Assembly: GCA_002438505.1 (NCBI GenBank)
Contig: DJPI01000029.1
Span: 1 to 46,145 of the forward strand
Reading direction: 5' to 3'
Length of the DNA stretch: 46,145 nt
DNA from: Ruminococcaceae bacterium UBA6416
Lineage (GTDB): Bacteria > Bacillota > Clostridia > Oscillospirales > Acutalibacteraceae
In this document: in pieces, positions 33,901-42,041 of the stretch
How the letters are laid out: every line of letters begins with the position of its first letter
Numbering within the stretch: position 1 is the stretch's first letter
Program-made: the position numbers and the translations under genes
Notes under the pieces: model-generated
The model's database searches: none
The model's input: the letters and a program-made list of their open reading frames with translations, nothing else
What the model was told of the DNA's origin: nothing

Positions 33901-34296
33901 CTCTCCGAAAAAAGGCTGACCTCGGGAAAAATGGACGGGATGATTCTTGATGACGGTGAGGTCATTAAGGGGATGGACAATTCCCTTTCCGGCCGCTTCA
34001 TTCCGATTAAGGTGAACCGGAAAAACGGCGCAATCAGCGGAAACTTTATCTCCATTTCTCAGCTTGAGGCACTTTCAAAAAAGCTTGAAAAAATCATGGC
34101 GGACATGGGAAACGCGCTCCATGACGGAAAAATTCCCGCTCGCCCGGCCTACGGAAAAGGACACGCGCAGACCTGCGAATGGTGCTGCTTTTCCTCCGTC
34201 TGTCAAAGAGAGGCTGACGGAAAAATCCGATATATTGAAAAACGCACCCACGGCGAATGTCTTGACATTCTTGACGGAAAGGGGGAAAAAGAATGA
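30940..34296 (+). CDS. addB: ATP-dependent helicase/nuclease subunit B (AddB)
   Basis: With AddA forms the Gram-positive counterpart of RecBCD, which resects double-strand breaks and recognises Chi. The 1118-aa protein has an N-terminal Walker A GRSGCGKT (7-14), a helicase-like body, and a C-terminal nuclease domain with IVDYKTG near 925. Cysteines in GACPFEYFC (about 765) and the cluster CEWCCFSSVC near residue 1080 fit the iron-sulfur staple of AddB. Start ATG 30940 follows AAGGAG. It overlaps addA by 4 nt (ATGA). Confidence 0.95.
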   Translation: MLNFIIGRSGCGKTTFAHSLLGEFAKKGENTVLIVPKQFTFESDRGVLDTLGPLLATRVDVLSFTRLADAVFKATGKVGKPILKDTASAVMMSLALGALEEKLSFFARHRNSVAFSKKMLCEVARFKKEAIEPEDIFSAAKKLPDGLLKKKTEETALIYETYNAILSESFFDDRDLLAAVLERLPQSGFFDGKIVVIDDFRTFSGQEMKIIRHIIERAKEVYFTFCTDDIFSKNTLSPFACVNKTAKRLMKEAEKAGVQTGKTILLTDEKNGFETYSSAELRFLERNLFNPLSEPFEGEAGAIEIVCAPSVREECAFVASKIHSLLRTESYRCRDIAVVYRSGELYGKEIRYSLNKCGVPIFEDRRADVENEPLCVFVRAVFEMLAGGVRLEPLLKYSKTALSPLSWDEIAEIENYALMWDLDSAALCREWKDNPDGFGFELDEKRRERLAFLNETKDRLIAPLLALREAVRDKNAKETLAAVFNFLLETGVNERLRQYAIDLEESGNIEQALAQQQVWDIVVEIFDDLAAVLGERTVSSKKLLEFFETALETQSLGKLPDGYDEVYICDAGRIQTKTAKVVFVVGANEGVFPLYTDENGLFSEFEAQKLRAILPSFSRSPVDLSAEERFMVYNSLCSARERLFVSYSLTDRAGKKIAPSEIVFSLFKLFPSVHETAFPYADEAEMLESENAAFELMAEKWHEDTDAEKTLKKYFSQNENFKGKLKAVERANDKKDFRFENPESAKELFGKKLYLSASQLETYGACPFEYFCRYGMRAKERKVARLDAANIGTVVHFVLEKLLSNHRGEKIYSLSSGTAKKEIEKYLKEYMDKYMGSSEERSKRFLYLYSRLYGSLCVIAERLLSEFAESEFEPVDFELPISEKQGVAPLRVALKDGFVELHGIVDRVDVMKKNKKTYLRIVDYKTGPKEFSLSDVLSGLGMQMLLYLVSIWKNGGGRYGDIVPSGVLYLPARVEPFSAERGEDEKKLSEKRLTSGKMDGMILDDGEVIKGMDNSLSGRFIPIKVNRKNGAISGNFISISQLEALSKKLEKIMADMGNALHDGKIPARPAYGKGHAQTCEWCCFSSVCQREADGKIRYIEKRTHGECLDILDGKGEKE

Positions 34297-37200
34297 AACG
34301 GCAATGGACAAAGGAACAATCCCAGGCCATAAGCGCAAGAGACGGCAGCGTGCTTGTCAGCGCCGCGGCAGGCTCGGGAAAAACGGCTGTTCTTGTTGAA
34401 CGGGTGATTGAACGCCTGAAGGACAAAGAGCACCCCTCGGGCGCGGACAGACTTTTGATTGTTACCTTCTCAAAGGCGGCGGCGTCTGAGATGAAAACGC
34501 GCATTGCCGCCGCGCTTGAAAGCGCAATCAAGGCCGATCCGGAAAACGAGCATCTCATTCGCCAGCAGATGCTTCTTCCCTCGGCAAAAATCTGCACAAT
34601 CGACTCCTTTTGCGCAAGTCTTGTTCGCGATCACTTTGAGCAGCTTGAAATTTCGCCGGACTTCCAAACGGGTGATGAGGGCGAGCTTCAGCTTCTTTCT
34701 CAAAAGGCGATGACTCTCACCCTTGAGGAGCTTTATATGGAGGGAGAAAAGGGCTTCACCGACCTTGTTGAGCTGCTTTTCAAGGGGCGCGATGACTCGT
34801 TCCTTTCGGAAACGATTCTTGAAATGTATCGCCAAAGCGTTTCCTATCCGTTTCCGGAAAAATGGCTATCTGAAATTTGCGCCGATTATGAAAACGCCCT
34901 TCCGCTTTCCGAAAGCCGCTTCGGCCGCGTTATTCTTGACTATACGCGCGATGCCGTGGCATATTGCAGCGATGTTCTTTCGGCAATGATGGCGCAGATT
35001 GAAGGCATTGCAGAGCTTGAAAAGGCCTTTTTGCCTGCGATTGAAAGTGATTCGGCAGGCTTTAAAGCCATTCTTGAACGCCTTGAGGGCGGAAAATGGG
35101 ATGAGATTAAAAACTGCATTGATAATTTCGGCTTCATCCGGCGCGGCACGGTTTCAAAGGAGCTCAAAAATGACCCGGCAGTGCAGTTCCTTGCCGACAG
35201 CCGTGACAGGCTCAAGGCCGTTGTTCAAAAGAATCTTGCGCCGCTTTTTTGTTCAACGGAGAGTGAATATGAGGACGATATGCGATTTTTTGCTCCGATG
35301 ACAAAAAACCTTTGCAGGGCTGTTGGCATCTACTCAAAAAATTTTTCAGAGCTCAAAAACGAAAAACAGATTGCGGATTTTAATGACATTGCCCATCTTG
35401 CTTTGTCGCTCCTTGTCCGCAAAACAAAGGACGGCTTTGAACGCACGCAGCTTGCGCAGGAGCTGCGCGAAAGCTTTGATGAAATTCTTATTGATGAATA
35501 TCAGGACACGAACAAGGCGCAGGATATGCTTTTCACCGCCGTTTCAAACAATAATCTTTTCAGAGTCGGTGACGTTAAGCAGAGCATTTATCGCTTCCGT
35601 CAGGCGATGCCTGAAATATTCATCGCACTCAAAAACAGGCTTCCGCTTTATGACGGAGAAAAAAACAATTACCCCTCAAAAATTATTCTGAGAAACAATT
35701 TCAGAAGCCGGAAAAGCGTCACCGGCTGTGTCAATTTTGTTTTCTCTCAGGTTATGAGTGAAATGACCGGCGGCGTTGAGTATAACGATGAAGAGCAGCT
35801 TCTTTTCTCCGCCGCATACAGCGAAAAAAAGGATGAATGTGCCGAGTTCCATCTTCTTGAAACGGCGGAGCTTGACACAGACGAAACAAGCAGCACCGAG
35901 TATCAGGCAGAGTACACCGCCGCGCTCGTTGAAAAAATCATAAAAAGCGGCATGACGGTCAGAGGTACAGACGGAAACGAACGGCCGATCATGTATAAAG
36001 ACATTGCAATTCTTATGCGCTCAATGAGTATGCGCGGCGAGGTTTATGCCGATGCGCTCAAAAAGCGCCGGATACCGTGCTTTACTCAGTTTGACGCGGA
36101 CTTCTTTTCCGCTCCGGAGATAAGTCTGATGCTCAATCTTCTGCGAGTGATTGACAACCCGAAGCAGGACGTTGCGCTGCTTAGTGTGCTGATGTCCGCT
36201 TTGTTTGGCTTCACGCCCGATGACTGCGCAAAAATACGCGCGGAAAACCGCGATGGAAACATCTATTCCTGTCTACTTTGCGCATCTTTGAAGAAAGACA
36301 AAAAGAGCACGGATTTCCTTCAGAAAATCACTGATTTCCGGAGAATGGCAGTGAGCATGAATATTGGAGACTTTATCCGCACCGTCTATGACGAAACGGG
36401 AATTGACGCCGCTGTCCGCTGCTCAAAGGGCAATGCGGCAAAAAAAGAAAACCTCATGCTTTTGCTTGATTACGCTGATATCTATGAAAAATCCGGCTAT
36501 TCCTCGCTTTCCGGCTTTGTCCGCTTTGTTGACCGGCTAGACCGTGCAAAGGGTGACCTGCCCGGAGCGGTCGGCGTTTCGGCTGACGCTGATGTTGTGA
36601 GGATAATGACGATACACAAATCAAAGGGGCTTGAGTTTCCCGTCTGCATTCTTGCAGGCTGCGGAACGCTTTTCAACCGCCGTGATGAAATTAAAAACGC
36701 CGTCATAAGCTCCGGAAACGGTCTTGGTCTCATCCGCCGCGATGAGGCCACCCTTGCCCAGTATCCAACGGTATGCCACAAAGCGGTGAAATACTCGCTG
36801 CGAGCTGACACCGTTAGCGAGGAAATGCGCGTTCTTTATGTTGCAATGACAAGAGCGAAGGAGAGGCTTATCATGGTCTGCGCGGTGAAAAACGCGGAAA
36901 AGGCTGCTGTGAAGTGCGTTGCAAACATCAACACCGGGCGGAAAAAAATCACACCCTTTGCCTCCTCAATGGCAACCGGGTACGGAGACTGGCTGCTGAC
37001 AGCGTTCTTGCGCCACGAAGATTTCAGGCCGCTGCGTGAAAGCGCCGGACTTTCGGAAAATCTTGTTCTTCCGTCCGATTTCAAAATGAAGCTTGTGATA
37101 AAGCGAGGCTATGAGGGTGAGGCTATTCCGGAAAAAGAGCCTCCGAAGGCAAGGGTTGACTTTGCACTTTTGAAAGAGCTTGAGGAGCGCTTTTCATGGC

Positions 37201-37841
37201 GATATAAATTTGAAAAGCTCTCGTTTGTTGTCAGCAAGCGCGCCGCGTCCGAGGTTGACAAAAATTTTGTTGACCGCGAATACTTTGCCTCTTCAAGACC
37301 CGCATTCCTTTCCGGCGGACTGACAGGAGCGCAAAAGGGAATTGCCACCCACTCATTCATGCAGTTTGCAAATTACGAATGTGCAAAGAGCAACCTTGAA
37401 AGCGAGATAAACGCTGTTTTTGAGCGCGGATTTCTCACACAAGAGGAAAAGAATGCCGTTGACAGAAAGCAGCTCAAGCGCTTTTTTGAAAGCAGCCTCT
37501 GCGCGCGCATTCTTAAAAGTCCGCTCATTATGCGTGAAAAAAAGTTCATGATAAATGTTCCGATATCTGAAATTTATCCGGAGCTTTCGGAGTTTGAAAA
37601 CGAGAGTGTCATGATTCAGGGTATTGCCGACTGCGCATTTCTTGAAAACGGAGAGCTTGTTGTTCTTGATTACAAAACCGACAGACTTGAAACAAAGCAG
37701 CAGTTTTGCGAAAAATATGAAAATCAGGTCAGAACATACAAAAAAGCGCTTGAGCTTTGCACCGGATATAAGGTTCGGGAAACTCTGCTTTACTCATTCT
37801 TCCTTTCCTGTGAAATAAAAATTGAGGCGGAGAACAAATAA
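34293..37841 (+). CDS. addA: ATP-dependent helicase/nuclease subunit A (AddA)
   Basis: UvrD-type 3'-to-5' helicase and nuclease of the AddAB break-repair complex. The 1182-aa protein has Walker A AAAGSGKT (24-31), IDEYQDT (motif II, about 396), VGDVKQSIYRFRQA, the C-terminal helicase motif HKSKGLEFPV, and a RecB-family nuclease domain ending VVLDYKTD (about 1122-1129). Coupled to addB. It ends Asn-Lys-stop in the sequence AACAAATAA, part of a 12-bp block repeated after the downstream R-M genes. Confidence 0.96.
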   Translation: MKRQWTKEQSQAISARDGSVLVSAAAGSGKTAVLVERVIERLKDKEHPSGADRLLIVTFSKAAASEMKTRIAAALESAIKADPENEHLIRQQMLLPSAKICTIDSFCASLVRDHFEQLEISPDFQTGDEGELQLLSQKAMTLTLEELYMEGEKGFTDLVELLFKGRDDSFLSETILEMYRQSVSYPFPEKWLSEICADYENALPLSESRFGRVILDYTRDAVAYCSDVLSAMMAQIEGIAELEKAFLPAIESDSAGFKAILERLEGGKWDEIKNCIDNFGFIRRGTVSKELKNDPAVQFLADSRDRLKAVVQKNLAPLFCSTESEYEDDMRFFAPMTKNLCRAVGIYSKNFSELKNEKQIADFNDIAHLALSLLVRKTKDGFERTQLAQELRESFDEILIDEYQDTNKAQDMLFTAVSNNNLFRVGDVKQSIYRFRQAMPEIFIALKNRLPLYDGEKNNYPSKIILRNNFRSRKSVTGCVNFVFSQVMSEMTGGVEYNDEEQLLFSAAYSEKKDECAEFHLLETAELDTDETSSTEYQAEYTAALVEKIIKSGMTVRGTDGNERPIMYKDIAILMRSMSMRGEVYADALKKRRIPCFTQFDADFFSAPEISLMLNLLRVIDNPKQDVALLSVLMSALFGFTPDDCAKIRAENRDGNIYSCLLCASLKKDKKSTDFLQKITDFRRMAVSMNIGDFIRTVYDETGIDAAVRCSKGNAAKKENLMLLLDYADIYEKSGYSSLSGFVRFVDRLDRAKGDLPGAVGVSADADVVRIMTIHKSKGLEFPVCILAGCGTLFNRRDEIKNAVISSGNGLGLIRRDEATLAQYPTVCHKAVKYSLRADTVSEEMRVLYVAMTRAKERLIMVCAVKNAEKAAVKCVANINTGRKKITPFASSMATGYGDWLLTAFLRHEDFRPLRESAGLSENLVLPSDFKMKLVIKRGYEGEAIPEKEPPKARVDFALLKELEERFSWRYKFEKLSFVVSKRAASEVDKNFVDREYFASSRPAFLSGGLTGAQKGIATHSFMQFANYECAKSNLESEINAVFERGFLTQEEKNAVDRKQLKRFFESSLCARILKSPLIMREKKFMINVPISEIYPELSEFENESVMIQGIADCAFLENGELVVLDYKTDRLETKQQFCEKYENQVRTYKKALELCTGYKVRETLLYSFFLSCEIKIEAENK

Positions 37842-37885
37842 TCCGAGGGCTGATTAATCTGTAATGACGAGACTTGATTTTTAAA
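37833..37885. repeat. Left flank block of the second R-M unit (possible decayed duplication)
   Basis: Contains AACAAATAATCC (37833-37844) and TTGATTTTTAAA (37874-37885), 29 bp apart. Both 12-mers recur exactly, 30 bp apart, at 39879-39932 on the other side of the R-M genes. The intervening bases differ. Confidence 0.65.
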
Positions 37886-37902
37886 TGAATTTGAGCTATT
37901 AT
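37874..37902 (+). promoter_or_regulatory. Promoter of the Eco47II-type R-M genes
   Basis: TTGATT (37874-37879), 17 bp, TATTAT (37897-37902). It resembles the rpmE promoter at 39921, including the 12 bp starting at the -35 element. Confidence 0.65.
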
Positions 37903-37959
37903 TATGTTATATTTATAGATTGATTAAGTGACCACTGGTTAATTGACGGAGGCTGAGAA

Positions 37960-39063
37960 GTGAGTTTTTGCAGCATGAATGATAATGGTTTTTTAAATGA
38001 ATGCGGCATTGAAAAAGCTGACGATTCTTTTAGAAAGTTTTGCAAAATGAATAGAAGAAAGCCCACAACGATTGAACTTTTTGCAGGCGCCGGAGGCCTG
38101 GCACTTGGAATTGAAAAGGCCGGTTTTGAAACGGTAGGATTGGTTGAAATTGATAAAGATGCCGCTGAAACTTTAAAAATCAATCGCCCTGAATGGCGTG
38201 TGATAAATGAAGATATCGCCAACATTTCCTGCCTTGATTTGAAAGAATATTTTGGTTTAAAAAGCGGGGAACTCGATTTGCTGTCCGGCGGTGCGCCGTG
38301 CCAAAGTTTTTCTTATGCTGGAAAAAGACTGGGGCTTGATGACGCAAGAGGAACTTTGTTTTATCATTATGCAATTTTTTTGGAACAGCTTCAGCCAAAA
38401 ATGTTTTTGTTTGAAAACGTGAAAGGCCTTCTTACTCATGATGGGGGACGTACATATCAAACAATAACGAATATTTTTGAAAACACCGGTTACACAGTTA
38501 AGAAAAAAGTGCTCAACGCATGGAATTATGGCGTGGCGCAAAAAAGGGAACGGTTGTTCACAATCGGAATCAGAACTGATATTGCGGACAAGGTTGACTT
38601 CAACTTCCCTGAACCGCATAAGTATAAGCCTGTTCTCAGAGATGTTCTTCTTAATTGCCCAAAGAGTGAGGGAACAGTGTATTCTGATTACAAAAGGAAA
38701 ATTTTTGAACTTGTTCCTCCGGGAGGGTACTGGCGCGATATTCCTGAAGAAGTTGCGAGAGAATACATGAAAAGCTGCTGGTATATGGGAGGCGGCAGAA
38801 CCGGTATTTTAAGACGGCTTAGTCTTGATGAACCTTCATTGACAGTTCTTACGTCTCCGAGCCAAAAACAAACGGAACGCTGCCATCCTTTGGAGGCCAG
38901 ACCTTTCACTGTCAGAGAAAATGCCCGTTGCCAGTCTTTTCCGGATGATTGGCGGTTTTGCGGAAGCGTGATGTCTCAATATAAGCAGGTTGGGAACGCT
39001 GTTCCGGTTGAGCTTGCGTTTGATGTTGGAAGGAAAATTAAAGAAGCATTGGAGAAATTGTGA
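37960..39063 (+). CDS. DNA cytosine-5 methyltransferase of an Eco47II-type R-M system
   Basis: Methylates cytosine in the predicted GGNCC-type site to protect it from the adjacent nuclease. The 367-aa protein has motif I ELFAGAGGLALGIEKAG (39-55), catalytic PCQSFS with Cys114, ENV (152-154), QKRER (194-198) and a C-terminal QSFPDDW and GNAVPVELA. The GTG start at 37960 is chosen because GGAGG (37948-37952) is 7 nt away; this gives a ~34-residue N-terminal extension before the conserved domain. ATG 37975 and ATG 38047 are alternatives. Its stop overlaps the nuclease start (TGATG). Confidence 0.92.
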   Translation: MSFCSMNDNGFLNECGIEKADDSFRKFCKMNRRKPTTIELFAGAGGLALGIEKAGFETVGLVEIDKDAAETLKINRPEWRVINEDIANISCLDLKEYFGLKSGELDLLSGGAPCQSFSYAGKRLGLDDARGTLFYHYAIFLEQLQPKMFLFENVKGLLTHDGGRTYQTITNIFENTGYTVKKKVLNAWNYGVAQKRERLFTIGIRTDIADKVDFNFPEPHKYKPVLRDVLLNCPKSEGTVYSDYKRKIFELVPPGGYWRDIPEEVAREYMKSCWYMGGGRTGILRRLSLDEPSLTVLTSPSQKQTERCHPLEARPFTVRENARCQSFPDDWRFCGSVMSQYKQVGNAVPVELAFDVGRKIKEALEKL

Positions 39064-39887
39064 TGTGGAATTTGGACTTTATTTCAGAAGAAGATTTTAC
39101 AAAACATGTCCGAAATACAATAGAAAAGTATGGGGAAAAACTGATATCGTTTGATTTGAAACGGTTCAACAAAAATATAATTGACCCTGTAAAGTTGATT
39201 TTTGATAAGACGGTTTATCGCTTGACATGGAATGAAATAGTCAGCAATGAAATTTTCAGACAGAGAGACAAGTCCAACAATAATGATATAGGCTATTTTC
39301 ATCAACGTATATTCAAGTATGTTAAAAACTGTCATGTTCCGGAAAACGGAAAAGACGGTGGCTGGGACGTAATCTATAAGAATTCGGACGGCATTGAAAT
39401 CCCGGAATCCGGAATTGTTCACACAGTTTATGTTGAGATGAAAAACAAACACAACACAATGAATTCTGCTTCATCCGGAAAAACATTTATCAAAATGCAA
39501 AATCAGCTTCTCAACGATGACGATTGTGCCTGTTTTCTTGTTGAAGCCATTGCACAAAGGTCACAGAATGTAAAATGGGAGACAACGGTCGATAATAAAA
39601 AAGTCGGTCATAAGCTTATACGCCGAGTCAGTCTGGATAAGTTCTATGAAATGGTGACAGGAGAGCAGGACGCGTTTTACAATATCTGTATGGTTCTGCC
39701 GGAAGTTATCAAAAAAGTGGTTGATGAGCTTGGCGATACCGTTGTGCCAAATGACACGGTGATTAGTGAACTCAGAAAAATCGGGGAAAAGCAAACCGGA
39801 AAAGATGATGATTTTGCTGTTGCAATGGCAATATATATGTTGGGCTTTGGAAGCTATAGCGGATTTAATCAACACTTAAACAAATAA
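39063..39887 (+). CDS. Eco47II-family type II restriction endonuclease (predicted GGNCC)
   Basis: The 274-aa protein matches what I know of the Eco47II (Sau96I-like) family: WNLDFISEEDFTKHV at the start, NIIDPVKLIFDK near 38, EIFRQRDKSNNNDIGYFHQ near 63, and a PD-(D/E)xK-type centre with GGWDVIY (Asp102) and VEMKNKHN (Glu125, Lys127). The frame is intact, so the system is probably active. Specificity GGNCC is family inference. ATG 39063 overlaps the methyltransferase stop codon by 1 nt. The final codons AAC AAA TAA are identical to those of addA. Confidence 0.9.
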   Translation: MWNLDFISEEDFTKHVRNTIEKYGEKLISFDLKRFNKNIIDPVKLIFDKTVYRLTWNEIVSNEIFRQRDKSNNNDIGYFHQRIFKYVKNCHVPENGKDGGWDVIYKNSDGIEIPESGIVHTVYVEMKNKHNTMNSASSGKTFIKMQNQLLNDDDCACFLVEAIAQRSQNVKWETTVDNKKVGHKLIRRVSLDKFYEMVTGEQDAFYNICMVLPEVIKKVVDELGDTVVPNDTVISELRKIGEKQTGKDDDFAVAMAIYMLGFGSYSGFNQHLNK

Positions 39888-39932
39888 TCCACCCGAGTTC
39901 AAATTTTTTCGGAAAAAATGTTGATTTTTAAA
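39879..39932. repeat. Right flank block of the second R-M unit (possible decayed duplication)
   Basis: AACAAATAATCC (39879-39890) and TTGATTTTTAAA (39921-39932) repeat the left flank in the same order and nearly the same spacing. Confidence 0.65.
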
Positions 39933-39949
39933 ATAATGTGTGCTACAAT
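39921..39949 (+). promoter_or_regulatory. Promoter of rpmE
   Basis: TTGATT (39921-39926), 17 bp, TACAAT (39944-39949). Confidence 0.75.
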
Positions 39950-40012
39950 ACTGCGGTATCTTAATGGAGACATGAAATATCGTCTTTTCTATCATGAAAG
40001 AGGTGACACAGA

Positions 40013-40222
40013 ATGAAAGAGGGACTTCATCCCAAATATGAACAGACAACCGTAAAGTGCGCTTGCGGCGCAACTATCGAAACCGGTTCAACCAAAAAGG
40101 ATCTTCGTGTTGATATCTGCTCAAACTGCCATCCGTATTTCACCGGTAAGCAGAAGCTTGTTGACACCGGCGGACGTGTTGACAGGTTCAACAAGCGTTT
40201 CAATCTTGCAAAGAACAAATAA
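40013..40222 (+). CDS. rpmE: 50S ribosomal protein L31, zinc-binding type
   Basis: Bridges the 50S subunit to the 30S head. The 69-aa protein is full length, starting MKEGLHPKYEQTTVKC, with a four-Cys zinc site from CAC (16, 18) and CSNC (37, 40), marking the zinc form used when zinc is plentiful. Start ATG 40013 follows AAGAGGTG. It has its own promoter and terminator. Confidence 0.97.
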   Translation: MKEGLHPKYEQTTVKCACGATIETGSTKKDLRVDICSNCHPYFTGKQKLVDTGGRVDRFNKRFNLAKNK

Positions 40223-40244
40223 TTTTGCAAAATCAAATGAATTT

Positions 40245-40276
40245 AAGACGGCACAGAAATTGTTCCGTCTTTTTTT
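40245..40276 (+). terminator. Terminator of rpmE
   Basis: AAGACGG (40245-40251) pairs with CCGTCTT (40265-40271), followed by a run of T. Confidence 0.8.
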
Positions 40277-40307
40277 CTGTTGAATGAAGAAAGGGGTGCA
40301 TTGTTTA

Positions 40308-40934
40308 ATGTCAGAAAGCTATAAAACCCTTGAAAAAAGCTCGTCTGATGAATTCATCGTCAAAAAGTCGCGCTTTATCGGCTATGCCGCTCCGGTTGCA
40401 ACGAATGACGAGGCGGTGGCTTTCATTAATGCGGTTAAAGCAAAGCACCGCGATGCAACCCATAATGTTTATGCATACTGCCTGCGCGAGGGTCAGATTC
40501 GCCGATACAGCGATGACGGCGAGCCGCAGGGCACGGCCGGGATGCCGATGCTGAGCGTTCTTCTCAACGAGGGCTTGACCGACTGCGTTGTTGTTGGAAC
40601 AAGATATTTCGGCGGAATACTTCTCGGCGCGAGCGGCCTTGTCCGCGCATATACGGCAACGGCAAAAGCCGGCATTGAAAGCGCCGAAATAATCACAATG
40701 GCGAGCTGCAAAATTGCCGAAATTTCATGTGACTATAATTTTTACGGTAGACTTCAAACGATTGTTTCCTCTTTCGGAGTGCTCATTCTTGACTCGAACT
40801 TTTCTGACTGCGTTCGTCTGACTCTGCAAATACCCTCGGAGATTTTTGAAAAATTTGACGCTGAAGTTTTTGACAAAAGCTTCGGAAAGGTCAGATGCTT
40901 TGTCACGGACGAAAAATTTTCAAAAATTCAGTGA
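40308..40934 (+). CDS. YigZ/IMPACT-family protein
   Basis: A 208-aa protein of the IMPACT (UPF0029) family, with an N-terminal domain carrying KKSRFIGYA near 20, HNVYAYCL, SDDGEPQGTAGMPML near 75 and TRYFGGILLGASGLVRAYT near 100, and a smaller C-terminal RNA-binding-like domain. Bacterial members are poorly understood; eukaryotic IMPACT modulates translation control. Start ATG 40308 is set by AAAGGGGTG (40290-40298); the in-frame ATG 40284 precedes that site. Likely co-transcribed with the dgt-like gene. Confidence 0.92.
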   Translation: MSESYKTLEKSSSDEFIVKKSRFIGYAAPVATNDEAVAFINAVKAKHRDATHNVYAYCLREGQIRRYSDDGEPQGTAGMPMLSVLLNEGLTDCVVVGTRYFGGILLGASGLVRAYTATAKAGIESAEIITMASCKIAEISCDYNFYGRLQTIVSSFGVLILDSNFSDCVRLTLQIPSEIFEKFDAEVFDKSFGKVRCFVTDEKFSKIQ

Positions 40935-41015
40935 AAAAAGAGGGGGAAACAAGAAAAAAAGAGTATATATATTTCAGAAACACTCAGAAAGACTAAAAAT
41001 CTGCGGGAGGGTAAT

Positions 41016-42014
41016 ATGGACGAAATCAGACTGCGTACCCTTGAAAACGAAAGGAAAAATCTTTCGCGCTTTGCCTGCCTTTGTGCGGATACAAAGGGAA
41101 GGGAACGTCCGGAGGAGGAATGCGCCGTCCGGACCGCCTTCCAGCGCGACCGCGACCGGATTGTTCATTGCAGTGCGTTCCGCCGCCTTAAACACAAAAC
41201 CCAGGTTTTTCTTTCACCTGACAGCGACCATTACCGGACACGCCTGACCCACACGCTCGAGGTATCTCAGATTGCGCGTACCATTGCAATGGGGCTTTCT
41301 CTCAATGAAAACCTCACTGAGGCGATTGCTCTTGGACATGACCTCGGTCACACGCCGTTTGGCCACGCCGGAGAAAGGGCGCTCAATGCTGTGATGGAAA
41401 ACGGCTTCCGCCATTACGAGCAAAGTCTGCGCGTTGTTGACGTTATTGAAAACGATGGAAAGGGGCTTAATCTCACCTATGAGGTGCGCGACGGCATTGT
41501 TTGCCACACACGCGGAAAAGAGGCTGACACCCTTGAGGGCAGAATCGTTAAGCTTGCAGACAGAATTGCATATATCAACCACGATATTGACGATGCGGAG
41601 CGCGGCGGCGTTTTGACCGAGGAAAGCATTCCGCCGGACGTTCGGCGTATCCTCGGAAACAGCAAGAGCGAGCGCATTAACACGCTTGTTCTTTCCGCAA
41701 TCCGCAACACACAGGACGAAATTCGCCTTGAACCCGGTGTTCAGGCGGCGTTTGACATCCTTCATGAATTTATGTTTGACCGCGTATACACAAATCCGGT
41801 TTGCAAAAGCGAGGAGAGCAAGGCCGTTTCAATGATTCAGCAGCTTTTTTCTTTCTTTTGCGACCGGCCGGATGAACTTCCAAACGAGTATATCTCCATT
41901 GCATGGCGCGAGGGAACTCAGCGCGCGGTCTGCGATTACATTGCCGGAATGACGGACGGCTACGCGATTAAAACTTTTCAAAAATACTTCATTCCCTCGG
42001 CGTGGGAAAGATAA
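41016..42014 (+). CDS. Deoxyguanosinetriphosphate triphosphohydrolase-like protein
   Basis: HD-domain dNTPase that removes triphosphate from deoxynucleotides. The 332-aa protein has the metal motifs RLTHTLEVSQIAR (about 68) and GHDLGHTPFGHAGE (about 106), then HD-family Asp residues in VKLADRIAYINHDIDDA (about 180). It is followed 27 nt later by dnaG, a conserved order in Clostridia that links nucleotide control with primer synthesis. Start ATG 41016 follows GGGAGGG. Substrate preference unknown. Confidence 0.93.
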   Translation: MDEIRLRTLENERKNLSRFACLCADTKGRERPEEECAVRTAFQRDRDRIVHCSAFRRLKHKTQVFLSPDSDHYRTRLTHTLEVSQIARTIAMGLSLNENLTEAIALGHDLGHTPFGHAGERALNAVMENGFRHYEQSLRVVDVIENDGKGLNLTYEVRDGIVCHTRGKEADTLEGRIVKLADRIAYINHDIDDAERGGVLTEESIPPDVRRILGNSKSERINTLVLSAIRNTQDEIRLEPGVQAAFDILHEFMFDRVYTNPVCKSEESKAVSMIQQLFSFFCDRPDELPNEYISIAWREGTQRAVCDYIAGMTDGYAIKTFQKYFIPSAWER

Positions 42015-42041
42015 AAACAGATTTAAACGGGGGTGAGAGAC

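Noticed and set aside
30940..37841. Numerous 60-220-codon frames overlapping addB and addA
   Set aside because: All lie in alternative frames of two clear full-length genes and show no recognisable protein features.
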